Origin: Deltaproteobacteria bacterium
Lineage (GTDB): Bacteria; Desulfobacterota; Desulfarculia; Adiutricales; Adiutricaceae
Length of the DNA stretch: 34,299 nt
Direction of reading: 5' to 3'
Assembly (NCBI GenBank): GCA_031264145.1
Contig: JAISEK010000172.1
Span: 1-34,299, forward strand
Numbering within the stretch: position 1 is the first letter of the stretch; every line of letters starts with the position of its first letter. This document shows, piece by piece, positions 17,355 through 26,045 of the stretch. The position numbers and the translations under genes are program-made. The notes beneath the pieces were generated by a model. It made no database searches. It was given only the letters and a program-made list of their open reading frames with translations, and was not told the DNA's origin.

Positions 17355-19088
17355 GTGGAGAAAATCATCATCAACGCGGCCGATCCAGAGGAGTGCCGCG
17401 TGGCCATGCTCGATGGCGAGGGCCGGCTGCAGGAATACTACACCGAGTCCAACACCAAGCAGATGAGCCTCTCGAACATCTACAAGGGAGTCATCCAGAA
17501 CATCGAGCCCAGCCTCCAGGCCGTCTTCGTCAACTACGGCAGCGACAGGAACGGCTTTCTGCAGCTTTGCGACATACACCCCGAGTACTTCCTCGACGAG
17601 GAGGCCAACGCGCACAACGCCGACGTCCGTCGCTGCCTGAGGAAGGGCCAGCCGCTTCTGGTCCAGGTCCTCAAGGAGCCCACCCTCATAAAGGGCGCGG
17701 CCCTGACGACCTACATCTCGCTGGCCGGCCGCTTCGTGGTCCTCACCCCAGGCCGCGACCACGTCGGCGTCAGCCGCAAGATTGAGAACGACCGCGAGCG
17801 AGGGAGGCTCAGGATCATCGCCGACGATCTGCCCGTCCCCCGCGGCCTGGGATACATCGTCAGGACCGTGGCCGAGGACCGGACCGCCAAGGAGCTGGCC
17901 GACGATCTCTTCCAGGTCCACAACCTGTGGGAGGACATAAGGCACCGGGCCCAGGAGGCATCCGCCCCGAGCCTCATCTACCGGGAGCAGGATCTCTCCA
18001 TCAAGATCCTCAGGGACCACTACACCAGCGACATAAAGGAAATCCTGGTGGACGATCTGCCGACCTACCAGAAGGTGGTCGAGTACATCAGGAACATCGC
18101 CCCCGGCCAGCACAAGATAGTCAAGTTCCACAAGGAAAAGCGTCCCATCTTCGCCAGGCACCAGCTTGAGGAGCAGCTGGCCACCATCTACCAGACCAGC
18201 GTCAGGCTGAAGGGCGGCGGGTCCATCGTCATCACACCCACCGAGGCCCTGGTGGCCATCGACGTCAACTCCGGCAAGGGCAACAGGGAGGGCAACCTCG
18301 AGGACACGGCCTTCAACACCAACCTGGAGGCGGCCGAGGAGGTGGCCCGCCAGCTGAGGCTCAGGGACCTGGGGGGGCTGGTGGTGGTCGACTTCATCGA
18401 CATGCGCGACGAGCACCACCGCAAGGAGGTCGAGCGCCGGATCAGGGACGCCTCCAAGATGGACAAGGCCAAGCGGGACTTCGGCTACATCTCCAAGTTC
18501 GGGCTCCTGGAGATGACCAGGCAGAAGATGCGGCCCTCCATCGAGACCGGAAGCTACGTGCCCTGCCCCCACTGCCAGGGCCGGGGCCAGGTCAAGACCT
18601 CCGAGAGCACCTCGCTGGCCTTCCTAAGGCAGACGACCCACCTGGTCAGCAAGGGCGGCCTGGGGGAGATCAAGGCCAGGCTCTTCCCCGACGCGGCCCA
18701 CTACGTCCTGAACTACAAGCGCCATGACCTGGCCAACCTCGAGGAGCGCTACGGGACGAAGATCCTCATCTCCGGGGACGACTCCCTCCCGCCCGGCCAT
18801 TTCGAGCTGGAGGCCTCCCGCAAGGTCACCGAGGCCGAGGTCCTCAAGCCCGGCCAGGTCTCCGGCCTCTACGACGACGAGGACAACGGCTTCGAGGCCG
18901 CCGAGGGCGGCGATCCCGACGGGCCGAGGCCCCAGGGCCACGGCCTCTCCGAGGCCGCCGGCCGCCCGGGCCCCGGCGGCCCCCAGGGCGCCAACGACCA
19001 GAAAAGGGACAATGGCCGCGGCCGCCGCCCCTACAAGCGCGGGGGGCGCCCGGAGGGGCAGAAGAACCAGGATGGCGCCTTTGCCTGA
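17355..19088 (+). CDS. rng: ribonuclease E/G
   Basis: Endoribonuclease of the RNase E/G family, acting in mRNA decay and rRNA/tRNA processing. The 577-residue protein has the N-terminal RNase H-like segment, an embedded S1 domain (about 37-125), a 5'-sensor/DNase I-like region, and the catalytic Mg sites IDVNSGK (Asp303) and VVVDFIDM (Asp346); these match the numbering of the E. coli RNase E acidic residues. A Zn-link CPHCQGRG follows at 404-411. Residues about 505-577 form an acidic then Gly/Arg-rich tail, possibly for RNA or protein contacts, much shorter than the E. coli degradosome scaffold. The GTG at 17355 has AAGGAG 6 bases upstream and gives the family N-terminus MEKIIINA; ATG 17334 is an alternative. 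I cannot decide firmly between rne and rng; the short tail favours rng-like. Confidence 0.93.
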   Translation: MEKIIINAADPEECRVAMLDGEGRLQEYYTESNTKQMSLSNIYKGVIQNIEPSLQAVFVNYGSDRNGFLQLCDIHPEYFLDEEANAHNADVRRCLRKGQPLLVQVLKEPTLIKGAALTTYISLAGRFVVLTPGRDHVGVSRKIENDRERGRLRIIADDLPVPRGLGYIVRTVAEDRTAKELADDLFQVHNLWEDIRHRAQEASAPSLIYREQDLSIKILRDHYTSDIKEILVDDLPTYQKVVEYIRNIAPGQHKIVKFHKEKRPIFARHQLEEQLATIYQTSVRLKGGGSIVITPTEALVAIDVNSGKGNREGNLEDTAFNTNLEAAEEVARQLRLRDLGGLVVVDFIDMRDEHHRKEVERRIRDASKMDKAKRDFGYISKFGLLEMTRQKMRPSIETGSYVPCPHCQGRGQVKTSESTSLAFLRQTTHLVSKGGLGEIKARLFPDAAHYVLNYKRHDLANLEERYGTKILISGDDSLPPGHFELEASRKVTEAEVLKPGQVSGLYDDEDNGFEAAEGGDPDGPRPQGHGLSEAAGRPGPGGPQGANDQKRDNGRGRRPYKRGGRPEGQKNQDGAFA

Positions 19089-19599
19089 CCATCCCCTCCC
19101 CGGGCCCCCTGGCCGGGCGATCCTCCCGTGGGCCATCCTTCTGGCCCTGGTGGCCCTTTCAGGCTGCTCCTCCCCCTCCAGATACGAGGACGGCCTGGTC
19201 GGGGCCCAGGCCCCGGTGGGCAACCGGCGCCGGATCCTCCTGACCTTCGAGCGCGAATCCGACTTCTCGGCCCTGGCCCACCGCGAGGTCCTGGTGAGCG
19301 TCAAGGAGCCGGCCACCCTGGCCAGCCCGGCCGGCGGCCGGGGCCTGACGGACCAGTCTGGCCAGATCGAGCTCCTGGTCGACCCGGTGGCCGTCTACGA
19401 CCGGAACGCCCTCAAGAGCGGGGACATAATCGTCGACTACCCAGCCGAGCTGACCGTCTCGATGGCCATCGGGGGGACCGTCTACGAGTGGGACCTGGAC
19501 GGCCACGACTCCTTCGCCCGCTACGCCGATCCCCTGTACCGGGGCCTGGACCGGGACCCGGATCCGGCGACCCTGAGCCTGACGTTGACCGTCCCCTGA
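19072..19599 (+). CDS. hypothetical lipoprotein overlapping the RNase E/G gene
   Basis: A 175-residue protein with a hydrophobic segment ending in the lipobox VALSGC (Cys32), so it should be a membrane-anchored lipoprotein. I do not recognise the mature domain. It reads as a beta-rich extracytoplasmic domain (alternating stretches such as RRILLTFERES, REVLVSVKEP, GQIELLVDPVAVY, DIIVDYPAELTVSMAI) with a Tyr/Asp-rich C-terminus. The ATG at 19072 lies inside the last codons of the RNase gene, a 17-base overlap in another frame that suggests translational coupling. The Shine-Dalgarno (CCAGG) is weak, in keeping with coupling. A longer frame reaching back to 18724 is a shadow of the RNase gene. 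Confidence 0.75.
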   Translation: MAPLPDHPLPGPPGRAILPWAILLALVALSGCSSPSRYEDGLVGAQAPVGNRRRILLTFERESDFSALAHREVLVSVKEPATLASPAGGRGLTDQSGQIELLVDPVAVYDRNALKSGDIIVDYPAELTVSMAIGGTVYEWDLDGHDSFARYADPLYRGLDRDPDPATLSLTLTVP

Positions 19600-19689
19600 G
19601 CCGGCCAGGGCCCGCCCCCCACCCGCGCCGTCCCCCCAGGACGGCCGGTGGGATGCCCAAAACCATCCGGAGCCGATTTCCAGGTACCC

Positions 19690-20886
19690 ATGACCTATCT
19701 CCAGACCTACAGCCAGCTCAGGGAGGCCTTTTCCGGGGAGGAGCCGCAAGCCCCCCTGGGGCCCGGCCTGTGGCTCCAAAACCTGACCTTCGTCTCCGGC
19801 GGCCTCAGATGCCCCGGCCAGGAGGGGGTCCCGCCGCCGGCTGACCTCCAGGCCCTCCTCCCCGGGGGGACCGACCTCTCGAGCCTCTTCTCCGTCCCGG
19901 ACGGCGACATCAGGGAGAACAGGGAGTTCCGCTACCACGTGGTCCGCCCGGACGGCCCCCCAGGGCGCGGGGCCATCATCCTGCTCCACGGCTTCAACGA
20001 GCGCCACTGGGACAAGTACCTGCCCATGGCCGCCTTCCTGGCCGGCCGGACGGGAAAAAGCGTCATCCTCTTCCCCATCGCCTTCCACATGAACCGGTCC
20101 CCGGCCCTCTGGAACGACGCCCGGATCATGCGCAAGGTGAGCCAGTGGCGCAAATCCGTCCACCCAAACGTCCTGGAGTCGACCCTCTCGAACGCCGCCA
20201 TCAGCATAAGGCTCCACCAGGACCCGGCCCGCTTCTTCTGGTCGGGCCTTGAGTCCTACGAGAACATAGTCTCGCTCTCCAGGACCATCATCGGGGGCAG
20301 CCACCCCGCCTTCGACGGCCCGGCGACGGTTGACTTCTTCACCTACTCCATCGGCAGCTTCCTGGGCGAGATTGTCATGCTCGCCGACGAGGACTCCCTT
20401 TTCGGCGACTCCCGCCTGGCCATCTTCTGCGGCGGGCCGGTCTTCAACCGCCTGTCGCCCGTCTCCAAGTTCATCCTGGACTCGGAGGCCAGCGTGAGCC
20501 TCTACTCGTTCCTGATTGAGCACCTCGACAGCCATCGCCGGAACGACCCCCTCCTCGACGGGCTCCTGGGGAGCCCCGGGGTCGGGGCCAACTTCAGGGC
20601 CATGCTGAACTACCGCCTGGACCGGGAGTACAGGGAGGGACGCCTGAGGGACATGGCCGGCCGCATAATGGCCCTGGCCCTGGCCAGGGACGAGGTGGTG
20701 CCCCCCTTCGAGATAATCAACACCCTGAACGGCAGCGCCAGGGACATCGGCGTCAGGGTGAGCGTGGCCGACCCCGCCTACCCCTACCGCCACGAGGACC
20801 CCTTCCCGACCAGCCAGAGGCACGAGCTGGAGGTCGACGAGTGGTTCGGCCGGATCATGGGCGAGTTCTCGGACTTCCTGGCCTAG
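19690..20886 (+). CDS. alpha/beta-hydrolase-like protein (DUF6051-like)
   Basis: A 398-residue protein with the marks of an alpha/beta hydrolase. It has an oxyanion-type turn in IILLHGFNER (His100), a nucleophile elbow TYSIGSFLGE with Ser220 (Thr replaces the first Gly of GxSxG), an acid loop LARDEVVPPFE with Asp334, and a late His in SQRHELE (His378). Spacing and order fit a Ser-Asp-His triad, so it is probably an active esterase or lipase-like enzyme; the substrate is unknown. From memory it resembles the family called DUF6051, but I could not check that. There is no signal peptide, so it is likely cytoplasmic. The ATG at 19690 is chosen (CAGG 5 bases upstream); GTG 19648 would add 14 residues. 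It follows the lipoprotein gene by 90 bases and precedes hom. Confidence 0.78.
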   Translation: MTYLQTYSQLREAFSGEEPQAPLGPGLWLQNLTFVSGGLRCPGQEGVPPPADLQALLPGGTDLSSLFSVPDGDIRENREFRYHVVRPDGPPGRGAIILLHGFNERHWDKYLPMAAFLAGRTGKSVILFPIAFHMNRSPALWNDARIMRKVSQWRKSVHPNVLESTLSNAAISIRLHQDPARFFWSGLESYENIVSLSRTIIGGSHPAFDGPATVDFFTYSIGSFLGEIVMLADEDSLFGDSRLAIFCGGPVFNRLSPVSKFILDSEASVSLYSFLIEHLDSHRRNDPLLDGLLGSPGVGANFRAMLNYRLDREYREGRLRDMAGRIMALALARDEVVPPFEIINTLNGSARDIGVRVSVADPAYPYRHEDPFPTSQRHELEVDEWFGRIMGEFSDFLA

Positions 20887-20994
20887 CCACTTTCCCCGGT
20901 GCCGCGGGGAGGGGCCTCGCCCCCCATGGCCCGAAATCGGCCGCCCACCGGCCGGGCGGGACAAGAATCGCCGGTCCCAACCCAAGGATGGCAC

Positions 20995-22302
20995 ATGTTA
21001 ACCAAAATAGGCCTTTTAGGATATGGCAACGTCGGGGCGGGGGTGGCCAGGCTGGTCAAGACCGAGGCCCAGCTCCTGGACGACAAGCTGGGCTGGCCGC
21101 TGAGCCTCGTCAAGGCCGTGGTCAGGAATCTCTCGGCCAACCGGGGCTTCGCCTCGGATCCCGGGGTCCTGACCACCGACCCCCACGAGGTCGTCGGGAA
21201 CCCCGAGATCCAGGTCGTCTGCGAGCTCATGGGGGGCATCGAGCCGGCCAGGACCCTCATCCTGGAGGCCCTTTCCGCCGGCCAGCACGTGGTCACGGCC
21301 AACAAGGCCCTCCTGGCGACCCACGGGATCGAGATCTTCAAGAAGGCGGCCGAGGCCAACCGGGACGTCATGTTCGAGGCGGCCGTGGCCGGGGCCATCC
21401 CGGTGATAAGGACCCTCAAGGAGGGCCTGACGGCCAACCGCATCCAGTCCCTCTACGGCATACTCAACGGCACGACCAACCATATCATCAGCCGCATGTC
21501 CAAGGACGCCCTCACCTTCCAGGAGGCCCTGGCCGAGTCCCAGGCCGCCGGCTACGCCGAGGCCGACCCCTCCTCGGACATCGATGGACTCGACGCCGCC
21601 CACAAGCTGGTCCTTCTCTCGGCCCTGGCCTACGGCGTCCTCCCCAGGCTCGAGGACATCCACGTGGAGGGCATCTCCCTGCTCGAGCCCGTCGACTTCG
21701 CCTTCGCCTCCGAGTTCGGCTACGTCATCAAGCTCCTGGCCATATCCTGCCTCCACGACGGCCATGGCCCCCTTGAGGTCCGGCTGCACCCGGCCATGAT
21801 CCCCTCAGGCCATCTCCTGGCCGGGGTCAACGGGGTCATGAACGCCATCATGATCCGGGGGCACGCCTCCGGGGACATCTTCCTCTCCGGCCCGGGGGCG
21901 GGCATGATGCCCACGGCCTCCTCGGTCGTCGGCGACATCATCGAGGTGGCCCGCAGCCACCTGTCCATGGCCAGCACCCTCCGGCCGCCCCTCCTGGGCT
22001 GGCGCAACCTCAAGGCCGAGGCGGTCATGCCCATGTCCGAGGCCCTCCTGGGCTACTACCTCCGCTTCGCGGTCCTCGACAAGCCGGGCGTCCTCTCGGC
22101 CATCAGCGGCGTCTTCGGCCGCCACAACATAAGCCTGGCCCAGGTCATCCAGAAGGGCCAGGACCCCCGCACCGGCTTGGTCAACCTGGTCATGCTGACC
22201 CACCGGGCCCTCGAGCGCGACCTCCAGGCCGCCGTGGCCGAGGCCAGGAAAATGGAGACCGTCGGCGACACAAGGCTCATCCGGGTCGAGGAGTCCCTGT
22301 AG
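20995..22302 (+). CDS. hom: homoserine dehydrogenase
   Basis: NAD(P)-dependent reduction of aspartate semialdehyde to homoserine, the branch point to threonine and methionine. The 435-residue product has the length of the monofunctional enzyme with regulatory domain. Features: Rossmann motif IGLLGYGNVGAGV (5-17), ELMGGIEPAR (77-86), TANKALLATHG (101-111), the catalytic-domain signature LYGILNGTTNHI (153-164), the GYAEADPSSDIDGLDAAHK segment with Asp197 and Lys204, and a C-terminal ACT domain (about 350-430; DKPGVLSAISGVFGRHNISL), which usually binds threonine for feedback control. The ATG at 20995 has AAGGA at 7-base spacing. It converges with the ogt gene across 331 bases. Confidence 0.96.
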   Translation: MLTKIGLLGYGNVGAGVARLVKTEAQLLDDKLGWPLSLVKAVVRNLSANRGFASDPGVLTTDPHEVVGNPEIQVVCELMGGIEPARTLILEALSAGQHVVTANKALLATHGIEIFKKAAEANRDVMFEAAVAGAIPVIRTLKEGLTANRIQSLYGILNGTTNHIISRMSKDALTFQEALAESQAAGYAEADPSSDIDGLDAAHKLVLLSALAYGVLPRLEDIHVEGISLLEPVDFAFASEFGYVIKLLAISCLHDGHGPLEVRLHPAMIPSGHLLAGVNGVMNAIMIRGHASGDIFLSGPGAGMMPTASSVVGDIIEVARSHLSMASTLRPPLLGWRNLKAEAVMPMSEALLGYYLRFAVLDKPGVLSAISGVFGRHNISLAQVIQKGQDPRTGLVNLVMLTHRALERDLQAAVAEARKMETVGDTRLIRVEESL

Positions 22303-22633
22303 CCCGAAAGGGCCTGGGACAGGCCGGCCGAGGGCCCCGCAGGAAGCCGCCCGTCCCTTCCAGGCGGCTTGCCCGCCCTGCATCTCACGGGCCACCGGCC
22401 CGACAGGCACCGGGCAGCCGGAGCGGCGGCCATGTCGCCCCTGACGCCGCCGCCGCCCCCGCCGGGAAGGACGCCGGGATCCCCGGGCGTTCCATCATGC
22501 CGTTGTTGCCGGCCCAGGCGACTCGCCGCCTGGATGCGCCATCCACGGGCGGCCATCCCGCTTTCCAAGGCGGGCAGGCCGGGGCGCGCCCAGGACGGAT
22601 GGACCCATCCGGCCCACGCAAGACCCTCACCCC
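22303..22633. other. convergent gap between hom and ogt
   Basis: 331 very GC-rich bases without a supported gene. Just after the hom stop, GGCCTG/CAGGCC (22311-22325) forms a 6-bp hairpin with a 3-base loop but no T-run, so it is a poor terminator candidate. I see nothing else of note. Confidence 0.4.
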
Positions 22634-23173
22634 TCATGTCGCGCTGCCCTTCCTGGGGACATAGAGCCCGGACATATCGACGCCCTCCAGCCTGAGAAGC
22701 CTTATCTTCGTCGCAAGGCCCCCGGCGTACCCCGTCAGGCTTCCGTCCGCGCCGACGACCCGGTGGCAGGGGATGACGATGGAGATGGGGTTGTGCCCGA
22801 CGGCGCCGCCGACGGCCCGCGCCGACATCCTCGCCTGGCCCGTCTTCAGGGCCATCTTCCTGGCGACGTCGCCATAGGTGGCGGTCTCGCCGTAGGGGAT
22901 GGCCCGCAGGATTTCCCACACGCCCTGGCGGAACGCCCCGCCGGCGGGGGCCAGCGGCAACCCGGAGACGGCTGGTTTTTCCCCCGCGAAATACCTGCCA
23001 AGCCATTCCCTCGCCGCACGGAACACGGGCGCGTCGTCGCGCCTGGCCAGCGGCCCGCCCAAGGCGTCACCGTGGTATTTTTGGCCCTCTATCCACAGCC
23101 CGACTAGGTTTTCCCCGTCGCCGGCGAGCGTCAAGGTCCCCAAGGGCGACCGGCACGTGGTCCTATAATGCAT
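22634..23173 (-). CDS. ogt: methylated-DNA--[protein]-cysteine S-methyltransferase
   Basis: Suicide repair protein that moves O6-alkyl groups from guanine to its own cysteine. The 179-residue product shows the family signature PCHRVVGADGSLTGYAGG with acceptor Cys136, the helix-turn-helix segment IPYGETATYGDVAR (92-105), and GHNPISIVIPCHR. The N-terminal domain (MHYRTTCRSPLGTLTLAGDG) is of the usual Ogt type. The ATG at 23173 has GGAGG at good spacing and lies inside the end of the upstream Ada-AlkA fusion gene, an 11-base overlap, so the two are translated from one message. The Ada-like regulator upstream likely controls it. Confidence 0.95.
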   Translation of the reverse strand: MHYRTTCRSPLGTLTLAGDGENLVGLWIEGQKYHGDALGGPLARRDDAPVFRAAREWLGRYFAGEKPAVSGLPLAPAGGAFRQGVWEILRAIPYGETATYGDVARKMALKTGQARMSARAVGGAVGHNPISIVIPCHRVVGADGSLTGYAGGLATKIRLLRLEGVDMSGLYVPRKGSAT

Positions 23174-24644
23174 TCTGCCCTCCTCCCAGCGAGTTCCACA
23201 GGTTGACGACGGCGTAGCCGCGCCACGGGCGCCACGCCTCCGCGAGTCTCGACGATTCCCCAGGCGTAAGCGGCCAGAGCGCCTTTTTGACGCCGTGGTC
23301 CGTCCCAAGGAAGGCATCCGTGAAGCCCATGGCCCGCATGGCGATGTATCCCGCCGTCCAGTCGCCTATGCCGCGGATGGCGGTCAGTTTCTTCATTTCC
23401 TCCTCCGGGTCGGCGGGACAGTCAAAGTCGATCCCGCCCCGCTCGAAGGCCCTGGCCAGTTCCAGGATCGTCCTTGACCGGGCCGACGTGACGCCCAGCT
23501 CGCCGAACCGGCCCGCGATGTCGTCCCCGATGGCCGCGACGTCGCCCGGGGAAGGGAAGACGCGCCCCAGGCCGTCCAGGCCGGTCCGCAGCGGGCTGCC
23601 GAAGGCCTCGGCGATTCTCGCCGCCAGGGTCCCTGCCGCCCTCACGGTGACCTGCTGCCCCAGAACCGCCCGGACGGCCATCTCGAAAGGGTCGAAGCAG
23701 CCCGGCAGGCGCATGCCTATGACGCAGAGGCCGGGACGGATGTCGTTCATCTGGGCAAGCGTCTCATGGACGGCATCCGGGTCGCAGCCCAAATCGAACT
23801 GGCCCCTCACCCGCGCCAGCACTTGCGGCAGGACGGGCAGAAGGCTCTCGCCCACCGTGACGCCCAACTCGTCTTTCCCCGAGACGCGGCCCACCTTGAG
23901 CCAGCCGCGCAGCTCCCTGCCCTCGGCGGTCACGAGACGCGCGGTGCGGGAATACTCGCGGTCCGTCGCCTTCTCCACGCCGGCGATTGCCCGCGCCCCG
24001 AGAAACCCCAGGATAGCCCCGAGCCGGTATGGCGGGCGGTAGCCCAGCGACAGGGTGATGGCGCCTTGCCCCCCGCCTTCCCGGCCGCGCCCCCGAAAGT
24101 CCGTGGGAGTGAGCCCGTAGCGCTCCCTGAAGAGGGCGTTCAGGCGTCGCAGGCTCCCGAAGCCGGCGGCCATCGCCACCTCGATGACTGGCAGGCCGGT
24201 GTCGGTCAAGAGGCTCTTGGCCAAAAGCAGGCGGCAGGTCTGGAGGTAACGGACCGGCGGCACGCGGTACTCCTCCATGAAGACGCGCCGCATGTGGCGC
24301 ACGGAGCACCCGAGCCGGGCCGCCACCCCGTCCAGCCTGTCGCCCTGGCCGCGGCCTTCCTCCAGCATCCTCGCCGCTCGATGGGCCAGGCTCTCGGCGG
24401 GGGTGCCGGCCCTGGGCCTCCCGGGCGCGAGTTCCGGCCTGCACAAGAGGCACGGGCGGTACCCGGCCAGCTCAGCCTCCGCCGCGGTCCCGAAGAACGA
24501 GCAGTTGTCAATTCTTGGCCGCCTCGCCCTGCACACGGGGCGGCAGTAGATGCCCGTGGAGGACACCCCGACGAAGAAACGGCCGTCAAAGCGGGAGTCC
24601 CTCGCCTTGAACGCCGCGTACAGCGCATTTTTGTCGTCAAGCAT
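23163..24644 (-). CDS. alkA: Ada/AraC-type regulator fused to AlkA 3-methyladenine DNA glycosylase
   Basis: A 493-residue bifunctional alkylation-repair protein. Residues 1-75 are the Ada Zn domain with ligands Cys34, Cys38, Cys65 and Cys68 (CRPVC and CLLC); Cys34 matches the Ada Cys that accepts a methyl group from phosphotriesters and triggers activation. Residues about 85-185 are an AraC-type double helix-turn-helix. Residues about 193-310 are the AlkA N-terminal domain. Residues about 315-493 are the HhH-GPD glycosylase with hairpin LTAIRGIGDWTAGYIAMRAM (420-439) and catalytic Asp449 in LGTDHGVKK. It should sense methylation, activate transcription and excise 3-methyladenine. The ATG at 24644 fits the family N-terminus. 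The stop overlaps ogt. Such fusions are known in other phyla, so this is a lineage variant rather than new. Confidence 0.95.
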   Translation of the reverse strand: MLDDKNALYAAFKARDSRFDGRFFVGVSSTGIYCRPVCRARRPRIDNCSFFGTAAEAELAGYRPCLLCRPELAPGRPRAGTPAESLAHRAARMLEEGRGQGDRLDGVAARLGCSVRHMRRVFMEEYRVPPVRYLQTCRLLLAKSLLTDTGLPVIEVAMAAGFGSLRRLNALFRERYGLTPTDFRGRGREGGGQGAITLSLGYRPPYRLGAILGFLGARAIAGVEKATDREYSRTARLVTAEGRELRGWLKVGRVSGKDELGVTVGESLLPVLPQVLARVRGQFDLGCDPDAVHETLAQMNDIRPGLCVIGMRLPGCFDPFEMAVRAVLGQQVTVRAAGTLAARIAEAFGSPLRTGLDGLGRVFPSPGDVAAIGDDIAGRFGELGVTSARSRTILELARAFERGGIDFDCPADPEEEMKKLTAIRGIGDWTAGYIAMRAMGFTDAFLGTDHGVKKALWPLTPGESSRLAEAWRPWRGYAVVNLWNSLGGGQNAL

Positions 24645-25140
24645 GGCCGACACCCTAAACGCCCGCCCAGGCCAACGGTACGGCATCCATGGGCGAAAGT
24701 CTGGCCGTTTTCGGACAGGCAACTCAAATAGCGCGAACCGGGCGGCCCCCCTCCCCTTGGAGGCGGCGGGATGCCGGCGGTTCCCGGCCCACAGCCGCTC
24801 GGCCGGGCGCACGGGACCATGGGGAGCCGCGACAGCGCAGCGGCGATCGGCCGGGATGCGCGGTCCGCGGCCACGATCCCGGGCAAGCTGGTGGGATGGC
24901 CCGTCTTCAGAAACAAGTCGCCCGGGAGCGGCTCACGGACGCGCCCAGGTGGCAGGACGGGACGGCCGAAGATCTCGGCCTGGGCCGCCCGTAAGGGCCG
25001 AGGCCCCGGCTTCGGCCGCCAAGGGACTGACGGTCCCCACATAGGACCGGCCCCAGAGGGGGACGACATGATTCTACGCGCCGGGGAACAGGGAGTCAAG
25101 GACGGCCATGCGCCCGGCATCACGGGAAAAGGAGGCCATG
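24645..25140. other. intergenic region upstream of the ada-alkA fusion
   Basis: About 500 GC-rich bases between the start of the Ada-AlkA gene and the terminator of the gene to its right. Open frames exist on both strands but none has a recognisable motif or ribosome binding site. The promoter and an activation site for the methylated Ada domain would be expected within the first ~100 bases upstream of 24644, but no clear box is visible. Confidence 0.35.
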
Positions 25141-25186
25141 AAAAAGGAAGGCCCCATGGGAACGGCATTCCCATGGGGCCTTCCTT
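25141..25186 (-). terminator. strong intrinsic terminator of queH
   Basis: 25144-25162 and 25168-25186 are perfect reverse complements, giving a 19-bp stem with a 5-base loop. On the minus strand the stem is followed by TTTTT (25145-25141). It starts 24 bases past the queH stop codon, so it ends queH transcription. The stem is longer than usual for an intrinsic terminator. Confidence 0.88.
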
Positions 25187-25209
25187 TGGCCTTGGCGAGG
25201 CCAGAGGAA

Positions 25210-25794
25210 CTAGGAGGCCCCATAGACGCAGCCGCACCATCTCTGCCGGTACAGGCCAAGCCTCCTGGACATTTCCAGGCCTTCCTGCCAGCCATTGCGG
25301 AAATCCTCATAGAAAAACGCGACCCCGTGTTCCCGGGCGGCCTTCAGGCCAGCCTCCCTGATCAGCTCGTGGCGTTGCCTCCGGCTGTACAGGAGGGTCG
25401 TCGTGAAGGCCCCGAGCCCGCGCTCGGCGGCGGTCCTGGCGGCCATGTCCAGCCTGAGGCCGTAGCAGGCCAAGCAGCGGGCCGGTTCCGCCGGATCCAG
25501 GGCGGCGGCGGCCAAAAACCGGCCTGGGTTGTAGGGCGGCGAGAAGTCGACCTCCAGGGGCCTGGCCAGAGCCGGGACCATTGAAGGCATCATGAAGGCC
25601 AAAAAGGCCAGGGCGTCCCTGCGGCGCCTAAACTCCTCCAGGGGCTGGATGTTGGGGTTGTAGAACCAGGGCAGCACCCTGAGGCCGGGATCCCTCCCCA
25701 GGATCAGCTTCAGGGGATAGACGGCGCAAGGGGCGCAGCAGACATGGACCAAAAGGCCGCCCTGTGATTCCCGTATGGCGTTCTTGTATTCCAA
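25210..25794 (-). CDS. queH: epoxyqueuosine reductase QueH
   Basis: Last enzyme of queuosine synthesis, reducing epoxyqueuosine in tRNA to queuosine; QueH is the cobalamin-independent alternative to QueG. The 194-residue product shows the family pattern: HVCCAPCAVYPL (Cys19, Cys20, Cys23), FYNPNIQPLEEF (44-55), CLACYGLRL (Cys107, Cys110), FTTTLLYS (130-137) and RQRWCGCVYG (Cys187, Cys189). These Cys serve the 4Fe-4S cluster and adjacent metal site known for QueH. The start is TTG at 25794, supported by AGAGGGGG 6 bases upstream and the conserved region starting soon after. It is a single-gene unit ended by a strong hairpin. No other queuosine gene is in the window. Confidence 0.94.
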   Translation of the reverse strand: MEYKNAIRESQGGLLVHVCCAPCAVYPLKLILGRDPGLRVLPWFYNPNIQPLEEFRRRRDALAFLAFMMPSMVPALARPLEVDFSPPYNPGRFLAAAALDPAEPARCLACYGLRLDMAARTAAERGLGAFTTTLLYSRRQRHELIREAGLKAAREHGVAFFYEDFRNGWQEGLEMSRRLGLYRQRWCGCVYGAS

Positions 25795-26045
25795 GGTTCG
25801 CCCCCTCTGGCCAGGCGTTAACGGTCAAGGACTTGTCAGGCCTGGGCTCTGGCCTTGGCCGCAAGCGAGGGGCGTTCCCCGGCCCAGGCCAATGGGGCTC
25901 GCTTTCCGCAAAGACATAAAGCCCATCGTATCGCCGTCAAGCCTGGACATCGCTGGATACAGCCCAGCGGAGGCAGGCCAGAGCCCCCCGGTGGGGCCAC
26001 GGCCCGGCCGCGCGCCTGGGGAAAGAATCCTGACCCACGGGGGTG

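Noticed and set aside
19159-20994. 611-codon minus-strand frame
   Set aside because: It spans two unrelated real plus-strand genes and the gap between them and lacks any family motif; a GC-driven shadow.
23766-24731. 321-codon plus-strand frame over the Ada-AlkA gene
   Set aside because: The minus strand encodes a full Ada/AraC/AlkA protein with all catalytic residues; this frame has no motif.
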